Source of the DNA: Adineta vaga
Lineage: Eukaryota > Rotifera
Length of the DNA stretch: 64,000 bases
Assembly (NCBI GenBank): GCA_021613535.1
Contig: CP075493.1
Location: 1,364,001 to 1,428,000 of the forward strand
Direction: 5' to 3'
Under the pieces are notes generated by a model. The model was given only the letters and a program-made list of their open reading frames with translations, had not been told where the DNA came from and searched no databases. Below, piece after piece: positions 10,856 through 21,439 of this stretch. Numbering within the stretch: position 1 is the stretch's first letter; each line of letters begins with the position of its first letter. The position numbers and the translations under genes were made by a program.

Positions 10856-11155
10856 TGTGGGTGAGGGTGTTGGAAGGCAAAGAGCAAAGTGAGATTGCCT
10901 TGGACCCTTCTGTCACACTGGACACACGAAAAGCGTTCTCAGCGGGAAAGACATCGATTGATAACGGTCTGCAAAGCATTTACACCATATAACTTAAATG
11001 CATATTTAAAATAGTCGACGATACCATATGTTAGGATACTTATGGAATTCAATACTTTAAAATTCGAGTACTCGAATTCTAAACTGAAACTTCAGAAGTT
11101 GAAGAAGAAGTTTATTACTCGAATCGAATTAACGATTTCTATACTACTCTCTAGA
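10856..11155 (+). repeat. Dispersed repeat, copy B
   Basis: Same block order as copy A: a shortened G-rich start (GTGGGTGAGGGTGTTGG), GGACACACGAAAAGCGTTCT, GCAAAGCATTTACACCATAT, ATAGTCGACGATACCATATG and AACGATTTCTATACTACTC. It is closer to copy C than to A. It lies between the intact kinesin and the truncated Pro-rich gene copy. Confidence 0.65.
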
Positions 11156-12171
11156 GAGTGAGTTTGGATGAATTGATTGTGAACCATCCACAGGCAATAT
11201 ATTAAAATATTTGAAATATCAATTAAGAAAAAAGAGATCAATTTCATATCTCTATAGACAATGATGAAGCAGAACATAACCCATATACAACAACATGGTT
11301 ATCATTCATCGACTCAGTAGAAGAAAGATTAACAGATAAAATATGCATGCAGATATGTATACATGTATGATACCATCTTGTATCTCTGTTCTATGTATCC
11401 ATCCAAGAGACAAAATGTAGATATAGAAATAAAGTAGATCTCAAAAAGCTCAAAACAGTTATATAGTCTCTGAAGCAATATCAGAACACTTTTAACTTCA
11501 AATACATTAGCAACATAAACTTACATATAAGAATATGAAACGACTTCTCAACCACATTATGCTATGTACAATGTGCATAATATGGAGTGCAGGTGTATCT
11601 CTTTTCGATCACGAGAAAACTTGCAAAGTACAAATTGATAGCCACCAGGCTGAAATAAAGAACATGTTAGAGAAAAAAAGCAATTTAATTTGAACAATTG
11701 GTCATACGTATCTGTTGTCGTAATAATCTGCCTTCTTGAACTATTGATATTTATTGCATGTTGTCATATTCGCACTAAATACTAGAGGATGGTGAAAAAA
11801 TTGCAGCATCTAAATGTAAATGATCCTACTCAAACGTCTCAAGTAGACGATAAAGGACCGTTTATTCTGTGTACAAAAGATAGAAACAAACAACATGCAA
11901 GGGAAATCGAGCAAGATGTTTAGGTATCTTTTCATCTTGTCTCTTTTTCTTGCTCTTTTACTATTTTTTTATTAATTCCATTCTTCTATCTACATAGTGC
12001 TTATATTCTTGTAGCAATGGTTGTAACAATTTTCTCTCTCTATCTTAACTCTCATTCTTCAAATGCATATAATCATGTATGTCACTAGCTACACAAAATA
12101 CTCCAGAGTCGTAAACGCTTCCGAGAAAAACGACTATTAAGTAAAAGCATAATAAAAAAATAATATACCAA
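11156..12171. other. Intergenic DNA, one isolated membrane-segment-like stretch
   Basis: At about 11715-11780 the plus strand reads VVIICLLELLIFIACCHIRT and then stops. It resembles a single transmembrane segment but has no supporting exon. Otherwise no feature is supported. Confidence 0.3.
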
Positions 12172-13091
12172 GTGTTCGTCGACCAAGTATTGTCATTCGT
12201 GAGCATCAATTAGCAAAATATCCAGTTAATTATGATCCAGCACCTCAAATTATTCGTAAAACAGTAGATCCTAATCATCAAACTATTGTTTATAAGCAAC
12301 AAATTGCTGTTCGATATTTGTGTCCACCCACACCTCCACCACCAGCTCCATTAATCATTCGAGAAGTTCGAGGTCCTGAACCATCACCACTACCACCGAG
12401 TTAGATGACGAATTCGTTTTTCATGAATCTGATAATTAAATCTCTATTTTAGTTATTATTCGACAACGGCCTCCAGCACCACCTACACCACCACCTATTA
12501 TTATTCGAGAACGACCACCAACTCCACCAGCTTATACTACACCAAAGGTAATAAATCAAAAGATATTTCTAGATTTAAAAATTAGCAAGACATATTCATG
12601 AAAACTCATAGATCATTTATAAACAAGTCTCGTCTGCTCAACAACAAGCAACACGTCGTGTTATTATCGAACGTTTACCGCCGATGCCTGCTAAACCACC
12701 TGATATTATTGTTGAACGTTGGCTTCCATACAAACAACAAAAACGTCAGGTTATTTATGAAAAAGCCATGACAAACAATGATAATTCAATATCTAATTTC
12801 GATGAACAACTTCCAAATAATGTTATTATTCAATATGCAAATCCATCGGTTCGAATAGAAAAGCAAATGCGTTCATTAGGTATAGTACGATGTGATCCAT
12901 ATGGAAAAACTGCAAGTTCAACTGCATCTTCTCCTAACTTTGATGGTAAAAATACTTTATTTCATTGTTTGTTTTGCTTTTGAGATTCATTTTCAATATT
13001 TGTAGAACCGATCTATCATAATTTCTCATCTTCAAACTATGAACATCTTCATCCAATGTCAAAATAAAATATTCACTTTTTTTTTCATCAT
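12172..13091 (+). pseudogene. 5'-truncated duplicate of the Pro-rich repeat gene
   Basis: This segment repeats, introns included, the 3' four-fifths of the intact gene at 19876-21038, in opposite orientation. The match starts abruptly inside exon 2 (GTGTTCGTCGACCAAGTATT) and ends about 24 bases after the stop codon at 13065-13067. Exon 1 and the start of exon 2 are absent. Only scattered substitutions separate the copies, and a 99-residue stretch (from MPAKPPDIIVERWLPYKQQK) is identical in both. The surviving frame is undamaged, so the duplication is recent. Without its 5' exon it probably makes no normal product, though a shorter protein from an internal Met is possible. Confidence 0.75.
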
Positions 13092-13500
13092 GGTAAACTC
13101 TATGAATTCATATCATTTTCAGACTGATTTGTTCAAAAAAACTGAATCATAATAATGACGACTGTATTCAAGTAGATCCATTTATTATGGTTTATACTAT
13201 CAGAACAAACAAAACAGAAAGCGAAGAAAGAAGAGAGTAATAACTGTTTTTGTAAAACACTCACACAGAAAAAAGACGAGAAAATACTATGTAGAACAAG
13301 TAGAGATTATAATAATAATAATAATAATAATAGTATAAAAAAAGGAAAACTGATTGTTGAAAGAATGAGTTCAAGTATGATTTTGTTTTCATATAAATAA
13401 ATATATACAAAGAATACATATGTAAAGTTAATACGCGGAAAAACGAAACTTTCTTTTAGATAGAATAATTGATATACAGAAGAAGAGGAAGAAAAAAAAA
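13068..13500. other. Intergenic, with (AAT)n microsatellite
   Basis: An ATAATAATAATAATAATAAT run lies at 13310-13332. The rest is AT-rich and probably includes the 3' untranslated region of the FBXL gene. Confidence 0.5.
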
Positions 13501-16122
13501 TTACGTGATTGTACAACATGAACGAATACAAGATGAACACGGTGTACAATAACAACAGCAACAAACTGAACAAGATGCCGATTGCTGAATGAAAGGTGGA
13601 GGTGTTCGAGGAGCAAAATAAGCATGAATATTTAAATCAGGATAACGTATCTAAATCATCAATATTCAATTCAATTGAAATTGCAATAGCGAAAATACCT
13701 GAATTTTTTTTACGGCATTTTTCGTTATCTGTTGACAATCAAATATATCTAGACGTCGAAGATTTTGACAAGCAAGTAGATGATCAATTGATGTATCGGT
13801 GATCGTTGGACAATTATCCAGCTCAAGTATTCGAAGATTTTCTTGTGCACTAACACTCGAACCAATATAACGAACACCTTCATCAGTTATCTGTTCACAT
13901 CGAGAAAGAGTCTAGGAAGAGAAAAATTACACAATTCAAATTAATTCTAATAATCAAATCGATCATTTACTAGTATACGAATATTAGGGCAATTATCAGC
14001 TAAATGTCGTAATGTTTCATCAGTAATCTAGAAAATGTTTTGAAAAGAAAACTAAGATTCTAAATCGAATCTTAAATTCTTACAGCTGTACAATCTTCCA
14101 GATCGATTCGTTGCAATAAATGACATCCCTACAAAGTGTACTTTTATACGCAAAACAAATTCAATCAATACAAAATCTTACTTGAGCCATTGCTAAAAAT
14201 CCTGCATCACTAAATTGTGAACATAAAGTTGCATCTAGTTTTCTTAAAGATAAACAAAAAAAACAAATTCTTTTTTCCTATACTCATTTGCATCTCATAC
14301 TTCAATTGATGACAATATTTGCCCAATGCTATCAATGTACTATCTGTTAAACTTGAACAATTAGCGATAATTAATGTTTCAAGTAATGAGCAATATTGTG
14401 TTAAAGTAACAAGTCCATCATCAGTCAAGGACTAAAAATTAAAAAGAACAAAGTAAAATTATTAAACGACTTTTTCAACTTACAGAACATCGATTCAGAT
14501 CAAGAAATAATAAATTTGAACAATTTTTTCCCAAATACATAGCCGCATTATTTGTCATCTAAATAATTTTCTTATCAAAACTCTTTTTTTCAAAAAACAG
14601 TCTTTCCTATCATACATGTGTACATCCTTCAGCTTTAAATGTTGTTAATTTAGGACAAGATTCTGCGAGTATTCGAATACCATTCTCAGTAATATTCATA
14701 CACCATGAAATATCCCACCATTCCAAATGAGAACAATTGGAACTAAAGAAAAACACGAATAGAAAAAAAACTCATTTTCTAGGAAAAAGTATTCTACCTG
14801 ATCATTTTAACTCCTTGATCGTCAATATTTGAACATGATGAAATATTAATTGAATTTAAATATGAACAATGTTTACTCAAATAAAGTAAAGTACTATAAA
14901 AAAATACAATATTGATTTTTCATTTCGAAAGTTATTTAGTTACGTATTAGTTAATTTGTCACAATGTTTGATAATTAATCGTTCTAAATTTGGACAATGA
15001 CTTGCGAGAATTCTAATTAAAAAGAAAGACATATTCGGAATTCTTTTCTTTAGGAAATACGAGTCATTTACCGCATATTATTATCTGTGATAAATTTACA
15101 ATTTTCAATATTTAATTTTTTCAAAAATTTTCCACAACGTTCACTTAAATTTTCTAGAACAGTTCCCTAAAACGAAACGAAAAAAGAAATAACAAGAGTA
15201 TAGAAGGAAATCTCTTGTTTATACATCAATATCACGTTGAAAGTTTTTTAAATTAATACTTTGCCAATTGGAACCATCTAATGCCAATGTATTCCAATAC
15301 TATGAAAACAGAAATAGAAAGAATAGATTTACAATCGAAATCTATACTTTGGACACTTGTGCACATCGACATAGAGATTGATAATCGAGAAAAGAGAAGA
15401 TTCTAAAAATGAAAATATACAAATATAAAATTGATTCTATTATTATATATATATGAAATGTTTTCATAGGACTAGTACTTGAAATGATAGGAAAACGATT
15501 TCCGGTTTCGTTCTTATATATAACTTTTATTAAGTTATTCAGTCCTTATGATAGATATTTGTTTTCTGGAAGTAAACTTTTATTATTATTTGATAAATAT
15601 TCTTTTCAATTAGATTTTTGATGTAGAAGAGAAGTAGTGAATACATTTAATACAGACTGAAAATAATTTACAAGAAATGCATCTCATATTACACATCTGT
15701 TTCTCAATGGAATTGCATTTATATTTTTCTTTTATTCGAATAATTGATTATTTTTACCTTAAAACTAATTCTTTTGGTAATTTTTTATCGAGTAAACAAA
15801 AATTTTCATCTGGAATTGTTTCTAGTTGTGTATTCGTTTTTGCTGAATTATTGATTAAATCAAATAAAAGTCGTCGTGAACGTTGTGCTGATGAAATATT
15901 TAATAAAGGATGTAATGAATCATCATTAGGTTGACTTAAAATTCCTGTTGTAGATGAATCATTTGAACTATCATTTGTTGATTTATTAATATGTCCATTT
16001 GCTGTTGCTAATGATGATGAAGTATGACTTGATGAATCTGTTGGAGATCCAAGATTTAAATGATTATTATCTGAAGAATTTTGACCGACAGTACGTTTGA
16101 AAAATGTACGTATAGCAGCCAT
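13501..16122 (-). CDS. FBXL20: F-box/LRR protein, FBXL2/FBXL20 type, with CaaX-like C-terminus
   Basis: Substrate receptor of an SCF-type ubiquitin ligase by family. A low-complexity N-terminus (from MAAIRTFFKRTVGQN) leads to KKLPKELVLR | IFSFLDYQSLCRCAQVSK, a close match to the FBXL2/20 F-box, then ALDGSNWQSINLKNFQRD and a run of about ten Cys-type leucine-rich repeats (for example CSHLEWWDISWCMNITENG, CEQITDEGVRYIG, CPTITDTSIDHL). The end matches the family block YPDLNIHAYFAPRTPPP, followed by a Cys-rich tail ending CTIT before TAA at 13503-13501. Vertebrate FBXL2 ends in a CaaX box that is prenylated; CTIT could serve the same role. About a dozen exons with short introns. Start chosen as the only upstream Met in frame. 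Confidence 0.88.
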
Positions 16123-17234
16123 TGAAAATAAACGAATGATAATGACTTAAAACGAACAGTTAAAAATAATTTTCTTTAAACATGAATTTACCTCCTCATG
16201 AACAAGATCGAATGTGATTAGAATGTAATCAAACTTCGTAAATAATCACATTGTTTTATTCGGAATATATTCGATGCATTGCTCACGCGCTTCAAGCGCG
16301 AGCAGATGGTTTAAATAAGATTTTAGTCTAAAATATTAGAAATATTTCATGGTATTGAAAAAACGAAATTAATCTTCTTCTCAATAACGCATCTCATTTA
16401 TTTTAATTATGAGAAAAATCACATGCCTATTTATTTTTTTCTCTATTCTATTCTATTCTATTCCCATCAGTCAGGTATTTGTTCTGTTCTGTTTTGATTA
16501 TATTGTTTACAATTGTCAAAAATGTGTATTTTATCGTTGCAATTTAAGTTTTTTAAAATTCTTTTCGAAGAAAAAAATCGCAATTTTTTTCGCTTTTGTT
16601 AAGTGATCTTTATCAAATGTACAGATGGCGCTAGTGAAAGAGTAAACTATGGATTGGTATGTTCAATCATTGACACAAAACTAAACAGACAGTTGAGTTA
16701 TGACGGAAGTCAGCGTGATCATATCTGATTAGAAAATATATTATAGAATGAGAATCTTTTACAAATATGATTATCAAATGTTATTAAGATATGAACCGTC
16801 TATTATGATTTTATGTCAAGATAAATTTGAGTTCATATATATATAATGACTTCGTATTTGGTTGGAAACAAAGAAAAGCAATCTGCATCGTGTTTTCCTC
16901 TTAGAAAATATGATGTTGTTTCAAGTCTCTAGATACTCTCAAAATATTAATTTTCATTGTCTTATCGTGTACAAGATGGAACTCTAAAAAAATGAAAGAA
17001 TTCTACTTGAATACAGATTGAATAGTTTAATAGTTTGGGTGCAAACATGAATTGAATTAGCACATACGTGTGAATAATGTAAGATGAATGAGACCGCTTC
17101 AGATATGTGTAATTTTCATATATCTAAAGAAATCATTTAAAATTCGTTCGACTGTATTGAAAATAACACAATGGATTCTGATACTCTAAACTAGCGTTAA
17201 GACGATGAAGATCACCTTCTATATATTGTTTTTC
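16123..17234. other. Upstream region of the FBXL gene, no gene seen
   Basis: Contains the GC-rich palindrome at 16281-16303 and otherwise AT-rich DNA with no convincing exon. Confidence 0.5.
16281..16303. other. GC-rich palindrome upstream of the FBXL gene
   Basis: GCTCACGCGCTT is followed directly by its near-perfect inverted complement CAAGCGCGAGC. It is strikingly GC-rich for this AT-rich DNA and lies about 160 bases upstream of the FBXL start codon. It could be a binding site for a dimeric factor or a small hairpin; the sequence alone does not decide. Confidence 0.45.
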
Positions 17235-17905
17235 CTGAATAAATTAAGAAAATCCGCTCTTTCTACTCATATGTCACAGTTTCGCATTATCATCTCTGGA
17301 TTTTTGTATAGATGAACAATTGATATGTTCAGCAAGTATTCTTTCTTCATCATCATCTCGAACAACTGGAAAGAAAGGCATCAAAGGTGATCCAATCGTT
17401 ACTGGAATTCGACTTCGTCCATTCTTCGAACGGTAACAATTTAAAGTTAAGCAAAGATTATTTAGATTTATTCTACTATCTCTAGAGAATCTTCAATTGA
17501 TGATATACCAGCTGTTCAAATATTCGAGACAAATGTTATTTGCACGCAAAATGGTCGACCACAAATATTTAAATTTACAAATTGTTTTGATTCATTAGCT
17601 AATAATGTAATTATATATGACAATATCAGCGGAAGGTCTATTCGTTCTTTTTTTCCTATAGAAAGATGTTTATGATGGAATGATTCGATCGGCTGTACTT
17701 GCTTCTTTACAAGGTTACAACACAACTGTCTTAGCTTATGGTCAAACAGCATCAGGTGATTTATATTTTGAAGAAATCCAAACGGTTTACTATTATTATT
17801 TTTTCAAAAGGAAAATCTCATTCAATCTTGAGTTGATCAAATGTAAAGAAGGAACTCTTTCATTAAGTGTCGATTGTTCGACAATGAATGCCAGTGATAA
17901 CTAAA
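17235..17905 (+). pseudogene. Truncated 5' copy of the kinesin gene
   Basis: Carries the equivalents of kinesin exons 1 to 5 (start): LNKLRKSALSTH (Met codon lost), the exon ending IRLRPFFER, the exon starting [20 protein letters not shown], the exon ending [12 protein letters not shown], and a decayed piece beginning KSHSIL. In the last piece the frame meets TGA within a few codons, and similarity ends near 17905. Identity to the intact gene is uneven: the 5' exons differ at many sites, while exons 3-4 and the intron between them (about 17535-17755) are almost identical. No working motor can be made. Confidence 0.8.
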
Positions 17906-18085
17906 ATTCTCTGAAAGAATTTGTAAAAAGTACAGGTCATATGATCACAAAAAAACGAATTATACTTGTTATCCTGGATGCTTTTATTCAGTAACAATCA
18001 TAGTTCAATATAAATAACATAGCATGTAGAAGAAAAACGAAACATATAGAATGTCGATAGAAAAGGTAAGTGTATCCATGTAGCG

Positions 18086-18293
18086 TTATTCTCCGTGAAC
18101 GCCATCTAAATGAAAAATGAATTCGCAACACAAATCGAGATTTAATAGCTGTTGTTTAATCTAATATGAATTTTATTAACTTACTATTATCACGAATGCG
18201 ACGGAGATCCTCTAATTCAGCATTCTTGAGGCATATCTCATGCATTTTCATGGTAAGCAAAGCTACATGTCGAAATGACCGATTGTCAGCAAC
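18086..18293 (-). pseudogene. 3' end of an unidentified coiled-coil gene, cut by the dispersed repeat
   Basis: Two exons in matching phase on the minus strand. The first (18293-18185) reads VADNRSFRHVALLTMKMHEI and continues into LKNAELEDLRRIRDN; after a 79-base intron (GTAAGTT...TTTAG) the second reads GVHGE and stops (TAA at 18088-18086). The Leu/Glu-rich part suggests a coiled coil. The open frame begins right where dispersed repeat copy C ends, so the 5' part of the gene is missing. No family recognised. Confidence 0.45.
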
Positions 18294-18476
18294 ATATGGT
18301 ATCGTCGACTATTTTAAATGTGCATTTAAGTTATATGGTGTAAATGCTTTGCATACCGTTATCAATCGGTGTCGTTCCCACTGAGAACGCTTTTCGTGTG
18401 TCCAGTGTGACAGAGGGGTCCAAGGCAATCTCACTTTGCTCTTTACCTTCCAACACCCACCCTCAAGATGAGAATG
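18294..18476 (-). repeat. Dispersed repeat, copy C
   Basis: Reverse-complement copy of the family at 4866 and 10856: GGGTGGGTGTTGG, GGACACACGAAAAGCGTTCT, GCAAAGCATTTACACCATAT and ATAGTCGACGATACCATATG in the same order. It lacks the final block seen in A and B. Truncated gene ends abut it on both sides. Confidence 0.65.
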
Positions 18477-18833
18477 AATTATTTGTCAAGCTTGATGAAA
18501 ATGAAGAAAACAAATTACAAAAAGTCTTTGATAAGCTGTACTGTAGTTTGAATAAATCAAGGTATGTAATATCAATCTACACATACGTATAGGAAGGACA
18601 AAGTATCGTTTCTTTATAAACTAGAAATTTCTAAACCTGTCTTTTATAGTCAATCGGTAGAAGCGGAATTACATCGTACATTGTACCCGCAAGAACGTGT
18701 CCGTATCGTATATGATGGCGGGAAGGTATTCTTGAATCTTCATCTTCCAAATTCAACAATTTTCCTATGTTTTTTTTTTCAGTTTTACGACGCGCAATTA
18801 ATACGTTTTGCCACAGAAACTCAAAACTGGTAA
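18477..18833 (+). pseudogene. 3' end of an unidentified gene, cut by the dispersed repeat
   Basis: Three exons with consistent phases: about 18477-18572 (ENELFVKLDENEENKLQKVF), 18651-18726 (VEAELHRTLYPQERVRIVYD) and 18782-18833 (FYDAQLIRFATETQNW, TAA at 18831). The splice sites are canonical (GTATGT/TATAG, GTATTC/TTCAG). The frame emerges directly from dispersed repeat copy C and there is no start codon, so the 5' part is lost. No family recognised. The protein fragment is acidic then basic, with no membrane segment. Confidence 0.5.
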
Positions 18834-18899
18834 TGAAATCCAAGCACAAACGATATGCGCCAATGTGGACTACTATTTCGCGTATTTTTACGATAGACC

Positions 18900-19875
18900 A
18901 GTGATTTTTTTAATAAATGTTCTTACTAGAAAAAGTGTTACATTCATTATTACTAAAAATATAATTTGACAAGCGGAATAAGAATGTCATGATCTTAGTA
19001 GTAACATTGAAGTAGAAATTATTTAATCAATTGTTCTCGAGGAAAATAGTGTGTTGAATAATGTAAAAGTATACAAAAGTGCAATTACATGCTGACGTAT
19101 CACATGTGAAAAAAAGAAAACAAACAAATACATCAGTCCTATCTTATCTTATAATGAATGTTGTGAATAAAGTATTGGCTTTTTGACTTTAGAAGCATGA
19201 ATTAGGTCTAATGTTACGTATAAAGATCAAATGAAGTTGTTAAAGAAAATATTACTAGTATTTGCTGGTTATTTTTTAACATGAAAGTATTTAAAACTGG
19301 TACAAATTGAAAAATTTTCTCAGAATCAAAGACAACTTTTTTCACCAAACTTGTTTTCTGAGAATATCTCTGAATGGCAAACTAAAACAAATACCAGAAA
19401 AGTCGAAATCGACTATGATGAATATAAATAGTATGAAAGATTGTACGAATATCATAGTTAATAAAATTTATTATTCTGTGTAATTTTTTTTGTTTTATCA
19501 GAAATCACGAAAACATTGCCGTTCTTTTTCTTACACAACAAATCGCTATTGTATGTTATAACAGCATAGACATACAACTGTTTATTAGTACTAATAATCT
19601 ACGTGTAAAAGTATATATTGAAAACAGGATTAATGGTTTTGTGATAGTTTTATACTTACATTTCTGGTTCGCAAAGAAAAATTTTTGCTGAGATATCTTT
19701 ATGAATATCGGAAAATAAATCCGGATAGAGATTTCTAGTATCGATATTATAACGGAAAGAAAATGAATTTTATTAAACATGAATAACAAATATGCATGAC
19801 AATGTTATGTTTCATATGAAATTCAGTTTGGTAAAAGCAGTAAATGATTGATTGATGAAAAAAAAAGTGAATATT
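18900..19875. other. AT-rich intergenic DNA
   Basis: No exon, RNA or repeat was supported. The right end will hold the 3' untranslated region of the Pro-rich gene. Confidence 0.5.
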
Positions 19876-21038
19876 TTATTTTGACATTGGATGAAGATGT
19901 TCATAGTTTGAAGATGAGAAATTATGATAGATCGGTTCTACAAATATTGAAAATGAATCTCAAAAGCAAAACAAACAATGAAATAAAGTATTTTTACCAT
20001 CAAAGTTAGGAGAAGATGCAGTTGAACTTGCAGTTTTTCCATATGGATCACATCGTACTATACCTAATGAACGCATTTGCTTTTCTATTCGAACAGATGG
20101 ATTTGCATATTGAATAATAACATTATTTGGAAGTTGTTCATCGAAATTAGATATTGAATTATCATTGTTTGTCATGGCTTTTTCATAAATAACTTGACGT
20201 TTTTGTTGTTTGTATGGAAGCCAACGTTCAACTATAATATCAGGTGGTTTAGCAGGCATCGGCGGTAAACGTTCAATAATAACGCGGCGTGTTGTTTGTT
20301 GTTGAGCAGACGAGACTTGTTTATAAATGATCTATGAGTTTTCATGAATATGTCTTGCTAATTTTTAAATCTAGAAATATCTTTTGATTTATTACCTTTG
20401 GTGTAGTATAAGCTGGTGGAGTTGGTGGTCGTTCTCGAATAATAATAGGTGGTGGTGTAGGTGGTGCTGGAGGCCGTTGTCGAATAATAACTAAAATAGA
20501 GATTTGATTATCAGATTCTTGAAAAACGAATTCTTCATCTAATCTAACTCGGTGGTAGTGGTGATGGTTCACGACCTCGAACTTCTCGAATGATTAATGG
20601 AGCTGGTGGTGGTGGTGTGGGTGGACACAAATATCGAACAGCAATTTGTTGTTTATAAACAATAGTTTGATGATTAGGATCTACTGTTTTACGAATAATT
20701 TGAGGTGCTGGATCATAATTAACTGGATATTGTGCTAATTGATGCTCACGAATGACAATACTTGGTCGACGAACACGTGGAATATGTTCTTCTTCATCTT
20801 GATCTATACATCGAAAATGACTTCCATCATATCTTTACTTCTCATTGAAATTATCTCATATGTTACCTGCTGATGGTTCTCGATCAATTTTCGTTCGTTG
20901 ATCTGCAAGATTTTCATATGTCTTCGTTCCCGAGACTGGTTTCAGCATCATTGATTGACTCTTCTGAACATAAAAACTCGCATCATCACCTGCTTCTTCT
21001 TCGTTCAACATTTGTTTTCGGTCAACCATTTCGTTCAT
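19876..21038 (-). CDS. Pro-rich VIIRERPPxPP-repeat protein, intact copy
   Basis: Five exons. Exon 1 (21038-about 20868) encodes MNEMVDRKQMLNEEEAGDDA and an acidic/polar region. Exons 2-4 carry a repeated pattern of hydrophobic-charged-proline units: VRRPSIVIREHQL, PPPPPAPLIIREVRG, VIIRQRPPAPPTPPPIIIRE, VIIERLPPMPAKPP and IIVERWLPYKQQKR. Exon 5 ends HLHPMSK (TAA at 19878-19876). There is no signal peptide or membrane segment. The repeats suggest a filament-like or scaffold protein; the spacing recalls alveolin-type repeats, but that comparison is loose and I assign no function. A recent truncated copy is at 12172-13091. Confidence 0.7.
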
Positions 21039-21283
21039 TTTGACCTTGTTCTCTCATTCAGACATGGTCAACAAAAAGCATTCATCCGTAACCTTTCCCA
21101 TCATTGATAATTTCAATATTCTCTTTCTTTTTTCTCTTTCATTTTCTCACACATGTTTAATAAAAATATAATCACTCAACATTTTATCGACGAATAATTT
21201 TATTTCATCAAACATACGAAAAACTTTATTATCATATATGAATGTGATCTCATTTGCAAATTCTTTTCCTAATTAAAATAAAA

Positions 21284-21439
21284 CTAAATTTGATAGTAGT
21301 ATACACGTATTATTCTATAGTCGTTTGAGAGAATTAGAGAAACAGGTGCTTCAGTAGGATGACCTTTTGTTATACGTTTTATTGCCTCTTTAGAAAAGAA
21401 TGATGAATTGTTAGGAGGGATGTCGTCAATGATCTTTAG
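21284..21439 (-). CDS. Possible terminal exon of an unidentified gene
   Basis: After a TTTTAG acceptor the minus strand reads LKIIDDIPPNNSSFFSKEAI and then KRITKGHPTEAPVSLILSND, ending at TAG (21286-21284). The composition is protein-like, but no matching upstream exon was found in the following 2 kb. It may be a relic of a duplicated gene. Confidence 0.35.
   Translation of the reverse strand, partial: LKIIDDIPPNNSSFFSKEAIKRITKGHPTEAPVSLILSNDYRIIRVYYYQI

Noticed and set aside
10762-10992. 76-codon open frame overlapping dispersed repeat copy B
   Set aside because: The same sequence in copies A and C does not keep the frame, so it is repeat DNA, not a gene.
17516-17752. Minus-strand open frame identical in style to one at 9246-9515
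   Set aside because: Both are antisense shadows of kinesin exons 3-4; the sense frame carries the motor motifs.
7377-21038. Simple head-to-head palindrome covering 7-21 kb
   Set aside because: Module order is not reversed in the second half and an unduplicated FBXL gene lies between, so a single inverted duplication does not fit.
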